From positions 868,001 to 932,000 of the forward strand of contig NZ_CP011273.1 in assembly GCF_001610895.1 (NCBI RefSeq): a stretch of DNA of 64,000 nt, read 5' to 3'. Origin of the DNA: Planctomyces sp. SH-PL62. GTDB lineage: Bacteria > Planctomycetota > Planctomycetia > Isosphaerales > Isosphaeraceae. Position 1 is the stretch's first letter. Each line of letters begins with the position of its first letter. The position numbers and the translations under genes were made by a program. A model generated the notes under the pieces. It was not told where the DNA came from. It did not search any database and worked only from the letters and a program-made list of their open reading frames with translations. Shown here one piece after another: positions 53,323-62,504 of the stretch.

Positions 53323-55164
53323 GTGAAACGAATCATCCTGATCTGCGTCCTGGCCGCGCCGGCGTGCGCGGCCCTGTTCGTTTCGCTCGCCTCGCGCACG
53401 GCGAAGCCCGCCGGTCGGCCGATCTCGCCGTCGCTGCTGGGGAGGACCTTCCTGGAAGGCCCCCCGGCGCTCCGGGCGATCGACGGCCGTCGGATCGACC
53501 TCCGCCCCGCCGACGGAGGCGCGACGGTCGTCACGTTCCTCGCCGCCGACGACCCGGCCTCCGATGTCGCGGCTGACGGCCTGGAAACGCTCCGCGAGTC
53601 CTTCCCCCCCGGAGTCGTCGCGACGATCGCCGTGGCGGTCGGCGAGGGGCCGCCTCGGGAGGCCGCCGGCTCGGCCGTCGTCCACGACCCGACCGGGACG
53701 ATCGCCCGCCGGTTCGGCGTCGCGACCACCCCCGAGTCGCTCGTCCTCGTCGGCGAGGCCCGCCTGCTCCATCGGGGTCGGTTCGACCTCGGCGAGCTTC
53801 GCGAGGCCGTCGCGGCGGCCAGTCGGGGAGTCGAGCCGGACGCGATCGGCGAGCCCGCGACGGGGACGCCGATCCCCGAGCCTTCATCGGCCCGAAGTTC
53901 GCCGACCTACACGCAGGACGTCGAGCCGATCCTCCGCCGGAGTTGCCGCGACTGCCACCGGCCGGGCGAGGCCGCGCCGTTCTCGCTGCTGAAATACGCC
54001 CAGGCGGCCCGCCGCTCGCGCGACCTGGCCGACGTGGTGGAATCGCGGTTCATGCCCCCGTGGAAGCCCTCTTCCGGGCATGGCCCGCCCCTCCTGCACG
54101 ACCGGACGCTGCTCCCGGACGAGGTCGCGACGCTCCGCGCCTGGGCGGAAGCCGGAGCGCCCGAAGGCCCGCAAACGGCCGAGCCGGTCCCCGAGCCACC
54201 CCCCGTCGGCGAATGGGCCCTGGGGACTCCCGACCTGATCCTCGAGATGCCCGAGCCGTTCGAGATCCCTCCGACCGGCGGCGACGTCTACCGCTGCTTC
54301 GTCCTGCCGACCGACCTTCCCGAGGACCGCTGGATCCGCGCCATCGAGGTCAAGCCGGGCAACCCTCGCGTCGTCCACCACACCTTCGGCTACCTGGACG
54401 TCCGCGGCCTGGGCCGATCGCGCGACGAGGCCGACGAGGAGCCGGGCTACATGTGCTTCTCCGGCTTCGACGGCGATTCGATCTTCGGCGCACTGGGGGG
54501 CTGGACGCCCGGCAACGAGCCCCATTTCTACGGCGACGGCGTCGGCCAGAAGCTCCCACAAGGGGCGGATCTCGTCTTGCAGATCCACTACCATCCGATC
54601 GGCAAGGTGGAGCGCGACCAAACTCGACTTGGGATCCACTTCGCCCGGAAGCCGGTCAAGAAGGCCCTCCAGTGGGTCTCCGCTTGCGCCGATCCGGCGG
54701 AATTCGTGATCCCGGCCGACGACCCGGACGTGCGCTGGAAGGCGGAGTTGAAGATCCCGATGGACGTGGACCTGCACGCGATGACGCCGCACATGCACAT
54801 GCTCGGGCGGTCGATGGCGGCCCGCGTCGTGACGCCCGACGGCCGCTCCCGGCCGCTGATCCGCATCGACGACTGGGATTTCAACCGCCAGGACACCTAC
54901 TTCCTCCGCGAGCCGCTTCGCATCCCCGAAGGCTCCACCGTCCACCTGGAAGCCCGGTTCGACAACTCGTCCGGCAACCCGCGCAACCCGTCCCGCCCCC
55001 CCCGCGAGGTCCGCTGGGGCGAGGGGACGAACGACGACATGATGATCCTTTTCCTCGGCCTCACGCACGCCGATCAGGACTTGACCGTCCCCGGCGCCGT
55101 CGACGACTTCATGGAGGAGTTCTTCCGCCGCGCCGGGGTCGCGCCGAGCGACGCCGTCGAGTGA
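53323..55164 (+). CDS. Exported fusion: redoxin-like, cytochrome c and copper type II monooxygenase-like domains
   Basis: A GTG at 53323, six bases after GGAGGAG, gives 613 residues. A signal peptide (VKRIILICVLAAPACAALFV) is followed by a redoxin-like domain at about 30-165 with no CxxC. A haem site C208-x-x-C211-H212 (SCRDCHRPGE) and YTQDVEPIL mark a cytochrome c segment. From about 300 the protein resembles peptidylglycine-hydroxylating/dopamine monooxygenases: H352-H353 (VVHHTFGY), H422-x-H424 (IHYHPIG) and MTPHMHMLGRSM with a Met/His set near 493. These residues would bind the two coppers. Substrate unknown; ascorbate or the haem may supply electrons. Confidence 0.8.
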   Translation: MKRIILICVLAAPACAALFVSLASRTAKPAGRPISPSLLGRTFLEGPPALRAIDGRRIDLRPADGGATVVTFLAADDPASDVAADGLETLRESFPPGVVATIAVAVGEGPPREAAGSAVVHDPTGTIARRFGVATTPESLVLVGEARLLHRGRFDLGELREAVAAASRGVEPDAIGEPATGTPIPEPSSARSSPTYTQDVEPILRRSCRDCHRPGEAAPFSLLKYAQAARRSRDLADVVESRFMPPWKPSSGHGPPLLHDRTLLPDEVATLRAWAEAGAPEGPQTAEPVPEPPPVGEWALGTPDLILEMPEPFEIPPTGGDVYRCFVLPTDLPEDRWIRAIEVKPGNPRVVHHTFGYLDVRGLGRSRDEADEEPGYMCFSGFDGDSIFGALGGWTPGNEPHFYGDGVGQKLPQGADLVLQIHYHPIGKVERDQTRLGIHFARKPVKKALQWVSACADPAEFVIPADDPDVRWKAELKIPMDVDLHAMTPHMHMLGRSMAARVVTPDGRSRPLIRIDDWDFNRQDTYFLREPLRIPEGSTVHLEARFDNSSGNPRNPSRPPREVRWGEGTNDDMMILFLGLTHADQDLTVPGAVDDFMEEFFRRAGVAPSDAVE

Positions 55165-55274
55165 CGATGGAATCCGCCCTCGTCGCGGCGCGTGGAGCGG
55201 GTCCTGGCGGAGATCGCGTGCGACGGATACAACGAAAGGCGCGCACCTGAATCCGTCGTCCCGAGGAGCCCGCG

Positions 55275-56705
55275 ATGAACCGTCGCCTATCGGCATCCGT
55301 CGTCCTCGCCATGATGCTCGTCGCGATCCTTGAGGCGAGCCCCGTCGCCCTGGCGCGCGACGGCAAGCCCAACGTCGTCTTCATCCTGGCCGACGACCTG
55401 GGCCGGGCCGAGGTGGGGGCCTACGGGCAGGAGAAGATCAAGACGCCGGCGATCGACCGCCTGGCTGCCGAGGGGATGCGGTTCACGCGGTTCTATTCCG
55501 GCTCGCCGGTCTGCGCCCCGTCGCGGGGCACCCTGATGACCGGCAAGCATACCGGCCACGGCCACGTCCGCGACAATCGGGAGATCCAGCCTGAAGGGCA
55601 GCCCCCGATCCCCGACGCCGAGTTCACGCTCGCCGAGATGTTCAAGCGTCAGGGGTACGCCACGGCGGCGATCGGCAAGTGGGGACTGGGCTTCCCCGGC
55701 TCCGAGGGGGACCCGCTCAACCAGGGCTTCGACCACTTCTTCGGCTACAACTGCCAGCGCCACGCCCACAACCATTACCCGACCTACCTCTGGAACGATC
55801 GCGCGAAGATCGACCTGGCGGGAAACGACGGCGGCGCGACCGGCGCCCAGCACTCGCACGACCTGTTCGAAGCCGAGGCTCTCCGGTACGTCCGCGCGCA
55901 CAAGGACGCGCCGTTCTTCCTGTTCCTGCCGTTCACGATCCCGCACGTCGCGCTCCAGGTCCCGGAGGATTCGCTGGCCGAGTACGCCGGCCGGTTCGAG
56001 GAGACCCCTTACACCGGCGGCCGCGGCTATCAGCCCCATCCGAAGCCCCGCGCCGCGTACGCGGCGATGGTCACCCGCATGGACCGCACGGTGGGGCGGA
56101 TCCTCGCCCTCCTGCGGGAGACCGGGATCGACGACGACACGCTGGTGATCTTCGCCTCCGACAACGGTCCGAACCAGGAAGCCGGCGGCGCGGATAGCGG
56201 CTTCTTCCATTCGGCCGGCGGACTCCGGGGGTTCAAGGGTTCGGCGTACGAAGGGGGGATCGCAGTCCCGATGATCGTCCGATGGCCGGGCCGCGTGAAG
56301 CCGGGGGCGACGTGCGACTTCGTCGGCTACTTCCCGGACGTCGCGCCGACCTTGATGGAGCTGATCGGAGGGGGCGCGAGCCTGCCGCCGGGCCTCGACG
56401 GGATCAGCTTCGCCCCCAGCCTCCTCGGCCGTCCCGACGCCCAGCCCGCGCACGAGTTCCTTTACTGGGAGTTCGCCTCCTACGGCGGCTGGCAGGCCGC
56501 CCGCATCGGCCCGTGGAAGGGCGTCTGCCGGGATCTTCGGCAAGGGAACGACGCGATCGAGCTGTACAACCTGGACGACGACCCGCGCGAGCGACGCGAC
56601 CTCGCCGCCGATCGTCCCGAGATCGTCGACCGCATCAAGGCGGTGATGACGAAGGAGCACGTCCGCTCCGAGATGTTCCCGCTGCCGACGATCGACCCGA
56701 AGTGA
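55275..56705 (+). CDS. Exported sulfatase (arylsulfatase type)
   Basis: The 476-residue protein has a signal peptide ending near LARD (residue 29). The sulfatase signature C80-A-P-S-R in SPVCAPSRGTLMTGKHTG has the cysteine that is converted to formylglycine by a maturase. Metal ligands D40-D41 (LADDLG) and D-N in ASDNGPN follow. Planctomycetes use such enzymes on sulfated polysaccharides of algae or animals. The exact sugar is unknown. GAGGAG precedes the ATG by six bases. It lies 110 bases after the copper monooxygenase gene on the same strand. Confidence 0.93.
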   Translation: MNRRLSASVVLAMMLVAILEASPVALARDGKPNVVFILADDLGRAEVGAYGQEKIKTPAIDRLAAEGMRFTRFYSGSPVCAPSRGTLMTGKHTGHGHVRDNREIQPEGQPPIPDAEFTLAEMFKRQGYATAAIGKWGLGFPGSEGDPLNQGFDHFFGYNCQRHAHNHYPTYLWNDRAKIDLAGNDGGATGAQHSHDLFEAEALRYVRAHKDAPFFLFLPFTIPHVALQVPEDSLAEYAGRFEETPYTGGRGYQPHPKPRAAYAAMVTRMDRTVGRILALLRETGIDDDTLVIFASDNGPNQEAGGADSGFFHSAGGLRGFKGSAYEGGIAVPMIVRWPGRVKPGATCDFVGYFPDVAPTLMELIGGGASLPPGLDGISFAPSLLGRPDAQPAHEFLYWEFASYGGWQAARIGPWKGVCRDLRQGNDAIELYNLDDDPRERRDLAADRPEIVDRIKAVMTKEHVRSEMFPLPTIDPK

Positions 56706-56852
56706 TTGGACGAGGCGGCGGATCGACGCGCCGGCGCCGTCGCCGGAAATCAGGGAAGACGCCGGAGGGCCGGGGCGGGTACGATGGTCCGCTTGATCGG
56801 CCGCCGGGCCGTCCGCTTCGATCCAGGTGATAGATAAGGGCGTCGCGTCGAT

Positions 56853-57941
<1,089 letters not shown>

Positions 57942-57961
57942 TCGATCCGATCTCGATCCGG

Positions 57962-57989
57962 GGGCCCGCCGGCGGATTGCGGCGGGCCC
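57962..57989 (+). terminator. Hairpin terminator after ychF
   Basis: A perfect 10-bp stem GGGCCCGCCG (57962-57971) and CGGCGGGCCC (57980-57989) closes an eight-base loop. No T run follows. It lies 21 bases past the ychF stop and before the ABC operon. Confidence 0.65.
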
Positions 57990-58089
57990 GCCGGGGCCGC
58001 ACAATATTCGGGCGGGAGCGGCGAACCGATTGAGGCGACGCCCCCCGCGCGACGCGAGGCGACGCGACGCGACGGCCCCAATCCGGTGA

Positions 58090-59004
58090 ATGATGCTGAT
58101 CGAGCTCGAAGACCTGACCAAGACCTACGGGGCGGTGACGGCCCTGTCGGGACTCTCGCTCTCGCTCCCCGAGGGGGCCGTGGGGCTCCTCGGCCCCAAC
58201 GGCGCGGGCAAGACGACCCTGATCCGCAGCCTGCTCGGGCTCGTCCGGATCGACTCCGGCCGGGGCCGCGTGCTCGGGATGGACCTGGCGGGACAGCCCC
58301 TGGCGATCCGCCAGGCGGTCGGCTTCGTCCCCGAGGACGAATGCCTCTTTCCCGGCGTGACCGGGGTCCAGTTCGTCGCCTACGCCGGGGAACTGGTCGG
58401 CATGCCGTCGCGCGACGCCCTCCGCCGCGCCCATGAGGTCCTGGATTACGTCGAGCTGGGCGAGGCCCGCTATCGGAGGGCCGAGTCGTATTCCACGGGG
58501 ATGAAGCAGCGGCTCAAGATCGCCTCGGGGATCGTCCACGACCCCCGGCTGTTGATCCTCGACGAGCCGACCAACGGCATGGACCCGGCCGGTCGCCAGG
58601 AGATCCTCGCCCTCTGCCGCGACCTCTCGCGGAACAAGGGGATGAATCTCCTGATCTCCAGCCATCTGCTCCCGGACGTCGAGGCCGTCTGCGAATACGT
58701 CGTCGTGCTGGGCCAGGGGCGGTTGCTGGCGCAGGGGCGGATCGAGGAGTTGAAGAAGCCGCACTCCCGGGAGTTCGAACTCCGCGTGCGCGGCGATCGA
58801 TCGCGGTTCGCCGCGATCCTGGCCGAGCGGGGCGTCCGGTCGGAGCCGGTCGACGACCACCTGCGGGTCGAGCTGCCGGACGGGGCGGGGGTCGACGCGC
58901 TCTGGGAGGCGGCGGAAGCCGCATCCGAACAGATCCGCCTGCTTCGGCCTCGTCGCAGCACGCTGGAAGAGGTCTTCCTCCAGGCGATCGGGAGGGCGAG
59001 CTGA
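58090..59004 (+). CDS. ABC transporter ATP-binding protein, first of two
   Basis: The 304-residue protein has Walker A GPNGAGKTT, signature YSTGMKQRLKIASG, Walker B LLILDEPTNGMDP and the switch H in ISSHLLPD. Length and the C-terminal domain match ABC-2 exporters. The TGA overlaps the ATG of the next gene by one base (59004), so they are translated together. A second ATG at 58093 could be the start. It pairs with the permease next to it. Confidence 0.92.
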   Translation: MMLIELEDLTKTYGAVTALSGLSLSLPEGAVGLLGPNGAGKTTLIRSLLGLVRIDSGRGRVLGMDLAGQPLAIRQAVGFVPEDECLFPGVTGVQFVAYAGELVGMPSRDALRRAHEVLDYVELGEARYRRAESYSTGMKQRLKIASGIVHDPRLLILDEPTNGMDPAGRQEILALCRDLSRNKGMNLLISSHLLPDVEAVCEYVVVLGQGRLLAQGRIEELKKPHSREFELRVRGDRSRFAAILAERGVRSEPVDDHLRVELPDGAGVDALWEAAEAASEQIRLLRPRRSTLEEVFLQAIGRAS

Positions 59005-60083
59005 TGCCGATTCTCGACCAGGGATACCAGCACTGGGACGGCAAGCTCGGCGGCCACGCCTTCCGCTGGCTGGCCATCACCCGCCAGGGGGTGAAGGCCC
59101 AGTTCAAGAACCGCTGGCTGATCTCGACGCTCGTCGGCGCGCTCGCTCCGGCGCTCGTGCTGGCGGGGTTCCTGATCCTTTGGGGGCTGTTCGAGCAGAA
59201 GTCGTCGATCCTCACCCCCTTCCTGTTCCTGTTCCAGGGGCTCCCGGAAGAGATCCGCGACGGCCCGAGGGCGTTCCGGACGACGTTCTGGACGCTGGCG
59301 TACACGCAGTTCTTCCAGGTCCAGCTCTTCTTCACGTTCCTGCTGGTGATGATGGTCGGCCCGGATCTGATCAGCCAGGACCTGCGGTTCAACGCGCTGC
59401 CGCTCTACCTCTCGCGGCCGTTGCGGCGGATCGACTATTTCCTGGGCAAGTTCGGGGTGATCGCCGTGTTCTTGCTGGCGGTCATGCTCATCCCGGCGGT
59501 GCTGGCGTACCTGATCGGGCTGGCGTTCAGCCTCGACACGGCCATCCTCCGCGACACCTGGCGAGTCCTGGCCGCGTCGGTCGCGTTCAGTCTGGTGGTG
59601 ACCGTCTCGACCGGGCTCCTGATGCTGGCCTTCTCGTCGCTCTCCCGGCACTCCCGGTTCGTCACGGCGATGTGGCTGGGGGTCTGGATGCTGGGCGGCG
59701 CGGCCGCCGACGCCCTGAGCGGCTCGGTCGGGCGCGAGTGGGTGCCCCTGGTCTCATACTCCGCCGACCTCTCCTCCGTCCGCGACGCGCTCTTCGACTC
59801 CGACGCCGAATGGGAACGCCTGAGGAAACTCTTCCGGGCGAGCCAGGACGCCATGCTGAACGGGGCGGGGAGCATCGGCCCGGAAGGGCGGCGGCGAGGC
59901 TTCCCGTTCCCCTTCGGCCCGCCTCGGCCTCCGCGTCCGCCGGAGCCGCCACCGTCGGCCGGGGAGGACCCGGCGTCGCGACGTCCCCCGTGGACCTGGT
60001 CGGCCGGCGTGCTCGCCGGCCTGGGGGTCGCGTCGATCGTCGTCCTTTCCACCCGGGTCCGGTCGCTCGACCGTTTGAAATAG
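59004..60083 (+). CDS. ABC-2 type permease, first
   Basis: The 359-residue protein has a cytoplasmic N-terminus (LDQGYQHWDGKLGGHAFRW) and six predicted transmembrane segments, for example LVGALAPALVLAGFLILWG, QLFFTFLLVMMVGPDLI and FGVIAVFLLAVMLIPAVLA. The segment DLISQDLRFNALPLYLSRPLRR is typical of ABC-2 permeases. The C-terminal part is Pro/Arg-rich before a last helix. It forms a unit with the ATPase before it. Its N-terminal YQHWDG motif recalls the planctomycete/myxobacterial ABC permease branch. Confidence 0.83.
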   Translation: MPILDQGYQHWDGKLGGHAFRWLAITRQGVKAQFKNRWLISTLVGALAPALVLAGFLILWGLFEQKSSILTPFLFLFQGLPEEIRDGPRAFRTTFWTLAYTQFFQVQLFFTFLLVMMVGPDLISQDLRFNALPLYLSRPLRRIDYFLGKFGVIAVFLLAVMLIPAVLAYLIGLAFSLDTAILRDTWRVLAASVAFSLVVTVSTGLLMLAFSSLSRHSRFVTAMWLGVWMLGGAAADALSGSVGREWVPLVSYSADLSSVRDALFDSDAEWERLRKLFRASQDAMLNGAGSIGPEGRRRGFPFPFGPPRPPRPPEPPPSAGEDPASRRPPWTWSAGVLAGLGVASIVVLSTRVRSLDRLK

Positions 60084-60093
60084 GGAGACGGTG

Positions 60094-61044
60094 ATGAGCA
60101 CGACGGACGCCCCCGAAGCGCCGCCGGTGATCGAGTTCCGGTCGGTCTCGAAGTGGTACGGACAGGTGATCGGGGTGAACAACCTCTCGCTGCGGATCGG
60201 CAAGGGGGTGACGGGCCTGCTCGGCCCCAACGGCGCGGGGAAGAGCACGCTCCTGCAACTGGCGACCGGCCAGCTCCGCCCCAGCCAGGGGGACGTCCGG
60301 GTGCTGGGCGTCCGGCCCTGGAACAACGCGGCCCTCAATCGCCACGTCGGCCTGTGCCCCGAGCAGGACGCGATGTTCGAGTGGATGACCGGCCGAGCGT
60401 TCCTCCGCGCCAGCGGCTCGCTCGCCGGGATGGGCCGGCGGGCCGCTCGCGAGGCCGCCGACCGGATGCTCGAACAGGTCGGGATGACCGCCGCCGCCGA
60501 CCGTCCGGTTCGAGGCTATTCGAAGGGGATGCGGCAGCGGACGAAGCTCGCCCAGGCTTTAATCCACGACCCCGAGGTCCTCTTTCTCGACGAACCCCTG
60601 ACCGGGACCGATCCGGTGGCCCGCCACGAGCTGATGGAGCTGATCGCCGGTCTCGCCCGCCAAGGGCGGACGATCCTCGTGTCGAGCCACGTGCTCTACG
60701 AGGTGCAGGCCCTCACGTCCCAGATCGTGCTGGTGAATCGGGGCCGACTGGTCGCCTTCGGGGACGTCCGGCAGATCCGCGACCTGATCGACAAGCATCC
60801 CCATCGGATCGTCCTCAAGGGGCCCGACCGCCGCGCCTTGGCCGCCAAGCTCGTGCGATGGGACGACGTCGAGGGGATCGAGCTGCCACGCGACGAGCGG
60901 GCGATCGTGGTCGAGACCCGCGCCCCGGACCAGTTCTATCAGCGCCTGCCGAGGCTGGCCCGCGAGGCCGACTCGCCGATCGAGGAGATTTACTCGGACG
61001 ACGACAATCTGGAAGCCGTCTTCAAGTATCTGGTGAATCCATGA
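60094..61044 (+). CDS. ABC transporter ATP-binding protein, second of two
   Basis: The ATG at 60094 has AGGGAG six bases before it; a GTG at 60091 is also possible. The 316-residue protein has Walker A GPNGAGKST, signature YSKGMRQRTKLAQ, Walker B VLFLDEPLTGTDP and VSSHVLYE. It ends in an extra C-terminal domain of about 90 residues. The TGA overlaps the next gene by four bases (ATGA at 61041-61044). Together the four genes make two ATPase-permease pairs of the same type. Confidence 0.92.
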   Translation: MSTTDAPEAPPVIEFRSVSKWYGQVIGVNNLSLRIGKGVTGLLGPNGAGKSTLLQLATGQLRPSQGDVRVLGVRPWNNAALNRHVGLCPEQDAMFEWMTGRAFLRASGSLAGMGRRAAREAADRMLEQVGMTAAADRPVRGYSKGMRQRTKLAQALIHDPEVLFLDEPLTGTDPVARHELMELIAGLARQGRTILVSSHVLYEVQALTSQIVLVNRGRLVAFGDVRQIRDLIDKHPHRIVLKGPDRRALAAKLVRWDDVEGIELPRDERAIVVETRAPDQFYQRLPRLAREADSPIEEIYSDDDNLEAVFKYLVNP

Positions 61045-61916
61045 TCCCGGCCGCAACGCCCGCCGACGAACCCCGCATCCCTCCGATCGCGGCCTCTCGA
61101 GCCTTTCCGGTCGTGTCCTCCGGCCGACCTTCGCTCGGTGCGCTGGCTACGGTGCTCCGGATTACGATCGCCCGTCAGATGCGGGGGAAGCGGATCTGGC
61201 TGTTCGTGCTCATGTTCGCCGCCCCGGTGGCGATCGCGCTGCTGGTCCGCCGGTACGATCAGCCCTACGATCCGGAGGCGAGCGAGCGGGCCCTGATCTA
61301 CGGCCTTATTCCGCAGGCGATCGTGCCGCTGGCGGCGTTGCTGTTCGCGTCGAGCCTGGTGCAGGACGACGTGGAGGAGCAGACGCTGACGTATTTCCTG
61401 ATCCGGCCGATCCCGAGGTGGGCGATCTACCTGGTGAAGGTGCTGGGGGCGACGCTCGTGACGTCGATCCTGGCCGCGATTTTCACGACGGCCGTGACGG
61501 CCGCGGTTCGCGTGGGGCTCCCCGAGGCGGACCCATCGGACCTGTTCCGTCAGGCCGGGGTCCTGGCAGGGCTCTCGGCCCTTTCGCTGCTGGCCTACAT
61601 CGCGATCTTCGGCCTGCTCGGGCTCTTCACGCGCCGGGTGCTGGTGATCGGCGTGGGCTATATCCTGGTGTTCGAGGGGGTCGTGTCGAACATCCCGTTT
61701 CTGGTCCGGTACGGAACGATCCTGTTCCACGTCCGGGTCCTGGCGGTCCGGCTGCTGGGCCTGGACGGTGGCGCATGGTCGATCGACCCGGCCGAGGCAC
61801 CGGCCGTCGCGACCTCGCTGGCGGTCCTGACAGGCGCCGCCGCGCTCTTCACGGCGCTGGGGGCCTGGTTCTTCAGCAGCCGCGAATTCCGTGTGAAGAC
61901 GCCTGAGGGAAGCTGA
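61041..61916 (+). CDS. ABC-2 type permease, second
   Basis: The ATG at 61041 overlaps the stop of the preceding ATPase by four bases and gives 291 residues. The first 40 residues are polar; six hydrophobic segments follow, including IWLFVLMFAAPVAIALLV and AIYLVKVLGATLVTSILAAIF. The VQDDVEEQTLTYFLIRPIPRW block is a typical ABC-2 permease loop. It is the last gene of the operon and is followed by a long perfect palindrome. Its partner is the ATPase at 60094. Confidence 0.85.
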   Translation: MIPAATPADEPRIPPIAASRAFPVVSSGRPSLGALATVLRITIARQMRGKRIWLFVLMFAAPVAIALLVRRYDQPYDPEASERALIYGLIPQAIVPLAALLFASSLVQDDVEEQTLTYFLIRPIPRWAIYLVKVLGATLVTSILAAIFTTAVTAAVRVGLPEADPSDLFRQAGVLAGLSALSLLAYIAIFGLLGLFTRRVLVIGVGYILVFEGVVSNIPFLVRYGTILFHVRVLAVRLLGLDGGAWSIDPAEAPAVATSLAVLTGAAALFTALGAWFFSSREFRVKTPEGS

Positions 61917-61951
61917 ACCGCCTTGCCGATCGACGACCCACGACCGCGCCG

Positions 61952-61977
61952 TCCTCCCCCTTCGCGAAGGGGGAGGA
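61952..61977. repeat. 26-bp perfect palindrome, terminator or repeat
   Basis: The half TCCTCCCCCTTCG is followed by its exact complement (CGAAGGGGGAGGA), with CGCG at the centre. It lies between the convergent ABC permease and antitoxin genes and may stop transcription from both sides. The same type of pyrimidine-rich stem is often found in planctomycete intergenic DNA. Confidence 0.65.
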
Positions 61978-62009
61978 GACGACGTAAAAGGGGCCGTCCG
62001 AAGTCTGGA

Positions 62010-62294
62010 TCAGACCTCGACGAGGTCGCCTTCGGGCTCCTCGGCGTCGACGACGGAGGATTCCAGGCCCTGGACCAATGCGCCGAGCTGGAGCGCCAGG
62101 AGCCGGTCTTCGGGCGTCGCACCCCTGAGGAGGCTCAGGAACGCCTCGGCGCCGATCATGACGGCCTTGGGCTTGCTGTGGATGGTCAGGACGTAGCGAC
62201 ATTCGGGGTTTTCCAGGCTATCCAGCACCTTCGGGAGATCTCGATGGAGTTCGCGGCTGCCAATGAAGCGGACACGAGACGGGGACGGAGGCAT
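62010..62294 (-). CDS. Phd/YefM-like antitoxin without an obvious toxin
   Basis: The ATG at 62292-62294 follows GAGGA and gives 94 residues: VRFIGSRELHRDLPKVLDSL resembles the Phd/YefM N-terminal DNA-binding part (an alpha/beta fold with a short helix), and VLTIHSKPKAVMIGAEAFLSLL is the second conserved block. The C-terminal 30 residues are acidic and would wrap a toxin. Neither neighbour (an ABC permease and a kinase) looks like a toxin. ATGs at 62300 and 62312 are also in frame. It may be an orphan antitoxin or a repressor. Confidence 0.7.
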   Translation of the reverse strand: MPPSPSRVRFIGSRELHRDLPKVLDSLENPECRYVLTIHSKPKAVMIGAEAFLSLLRGATPEDRLLALQLGALVQGLESSVVDAEEPEGDLVEV

Positions 62295-62504
62295 CAGCAT
62301 CCTCGGGGCCATGCTCGGCCCAAAGCTAGCACCAAAATATCGCATTGAGGCGAACAGACGGGAATCGCCTCGGCTTGCGGACGAAAGGTCACACCAGACT
62401 ATCGAACCGGAGCACGGTCCGTCAATCATGGGGTCGTATGTTGCTACGTCGGCGAGACCCGAATTGTTTGACGAGTCTCCCAATGAAGTTGAACCGGGGC
62501 GGTC

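Noticed and set aside
58035-58076. Cluster of GCGAC units before the first ABC gene
   Set aside because: Short, imperfect and likely a product of base composition; no sign of a functional repeat.
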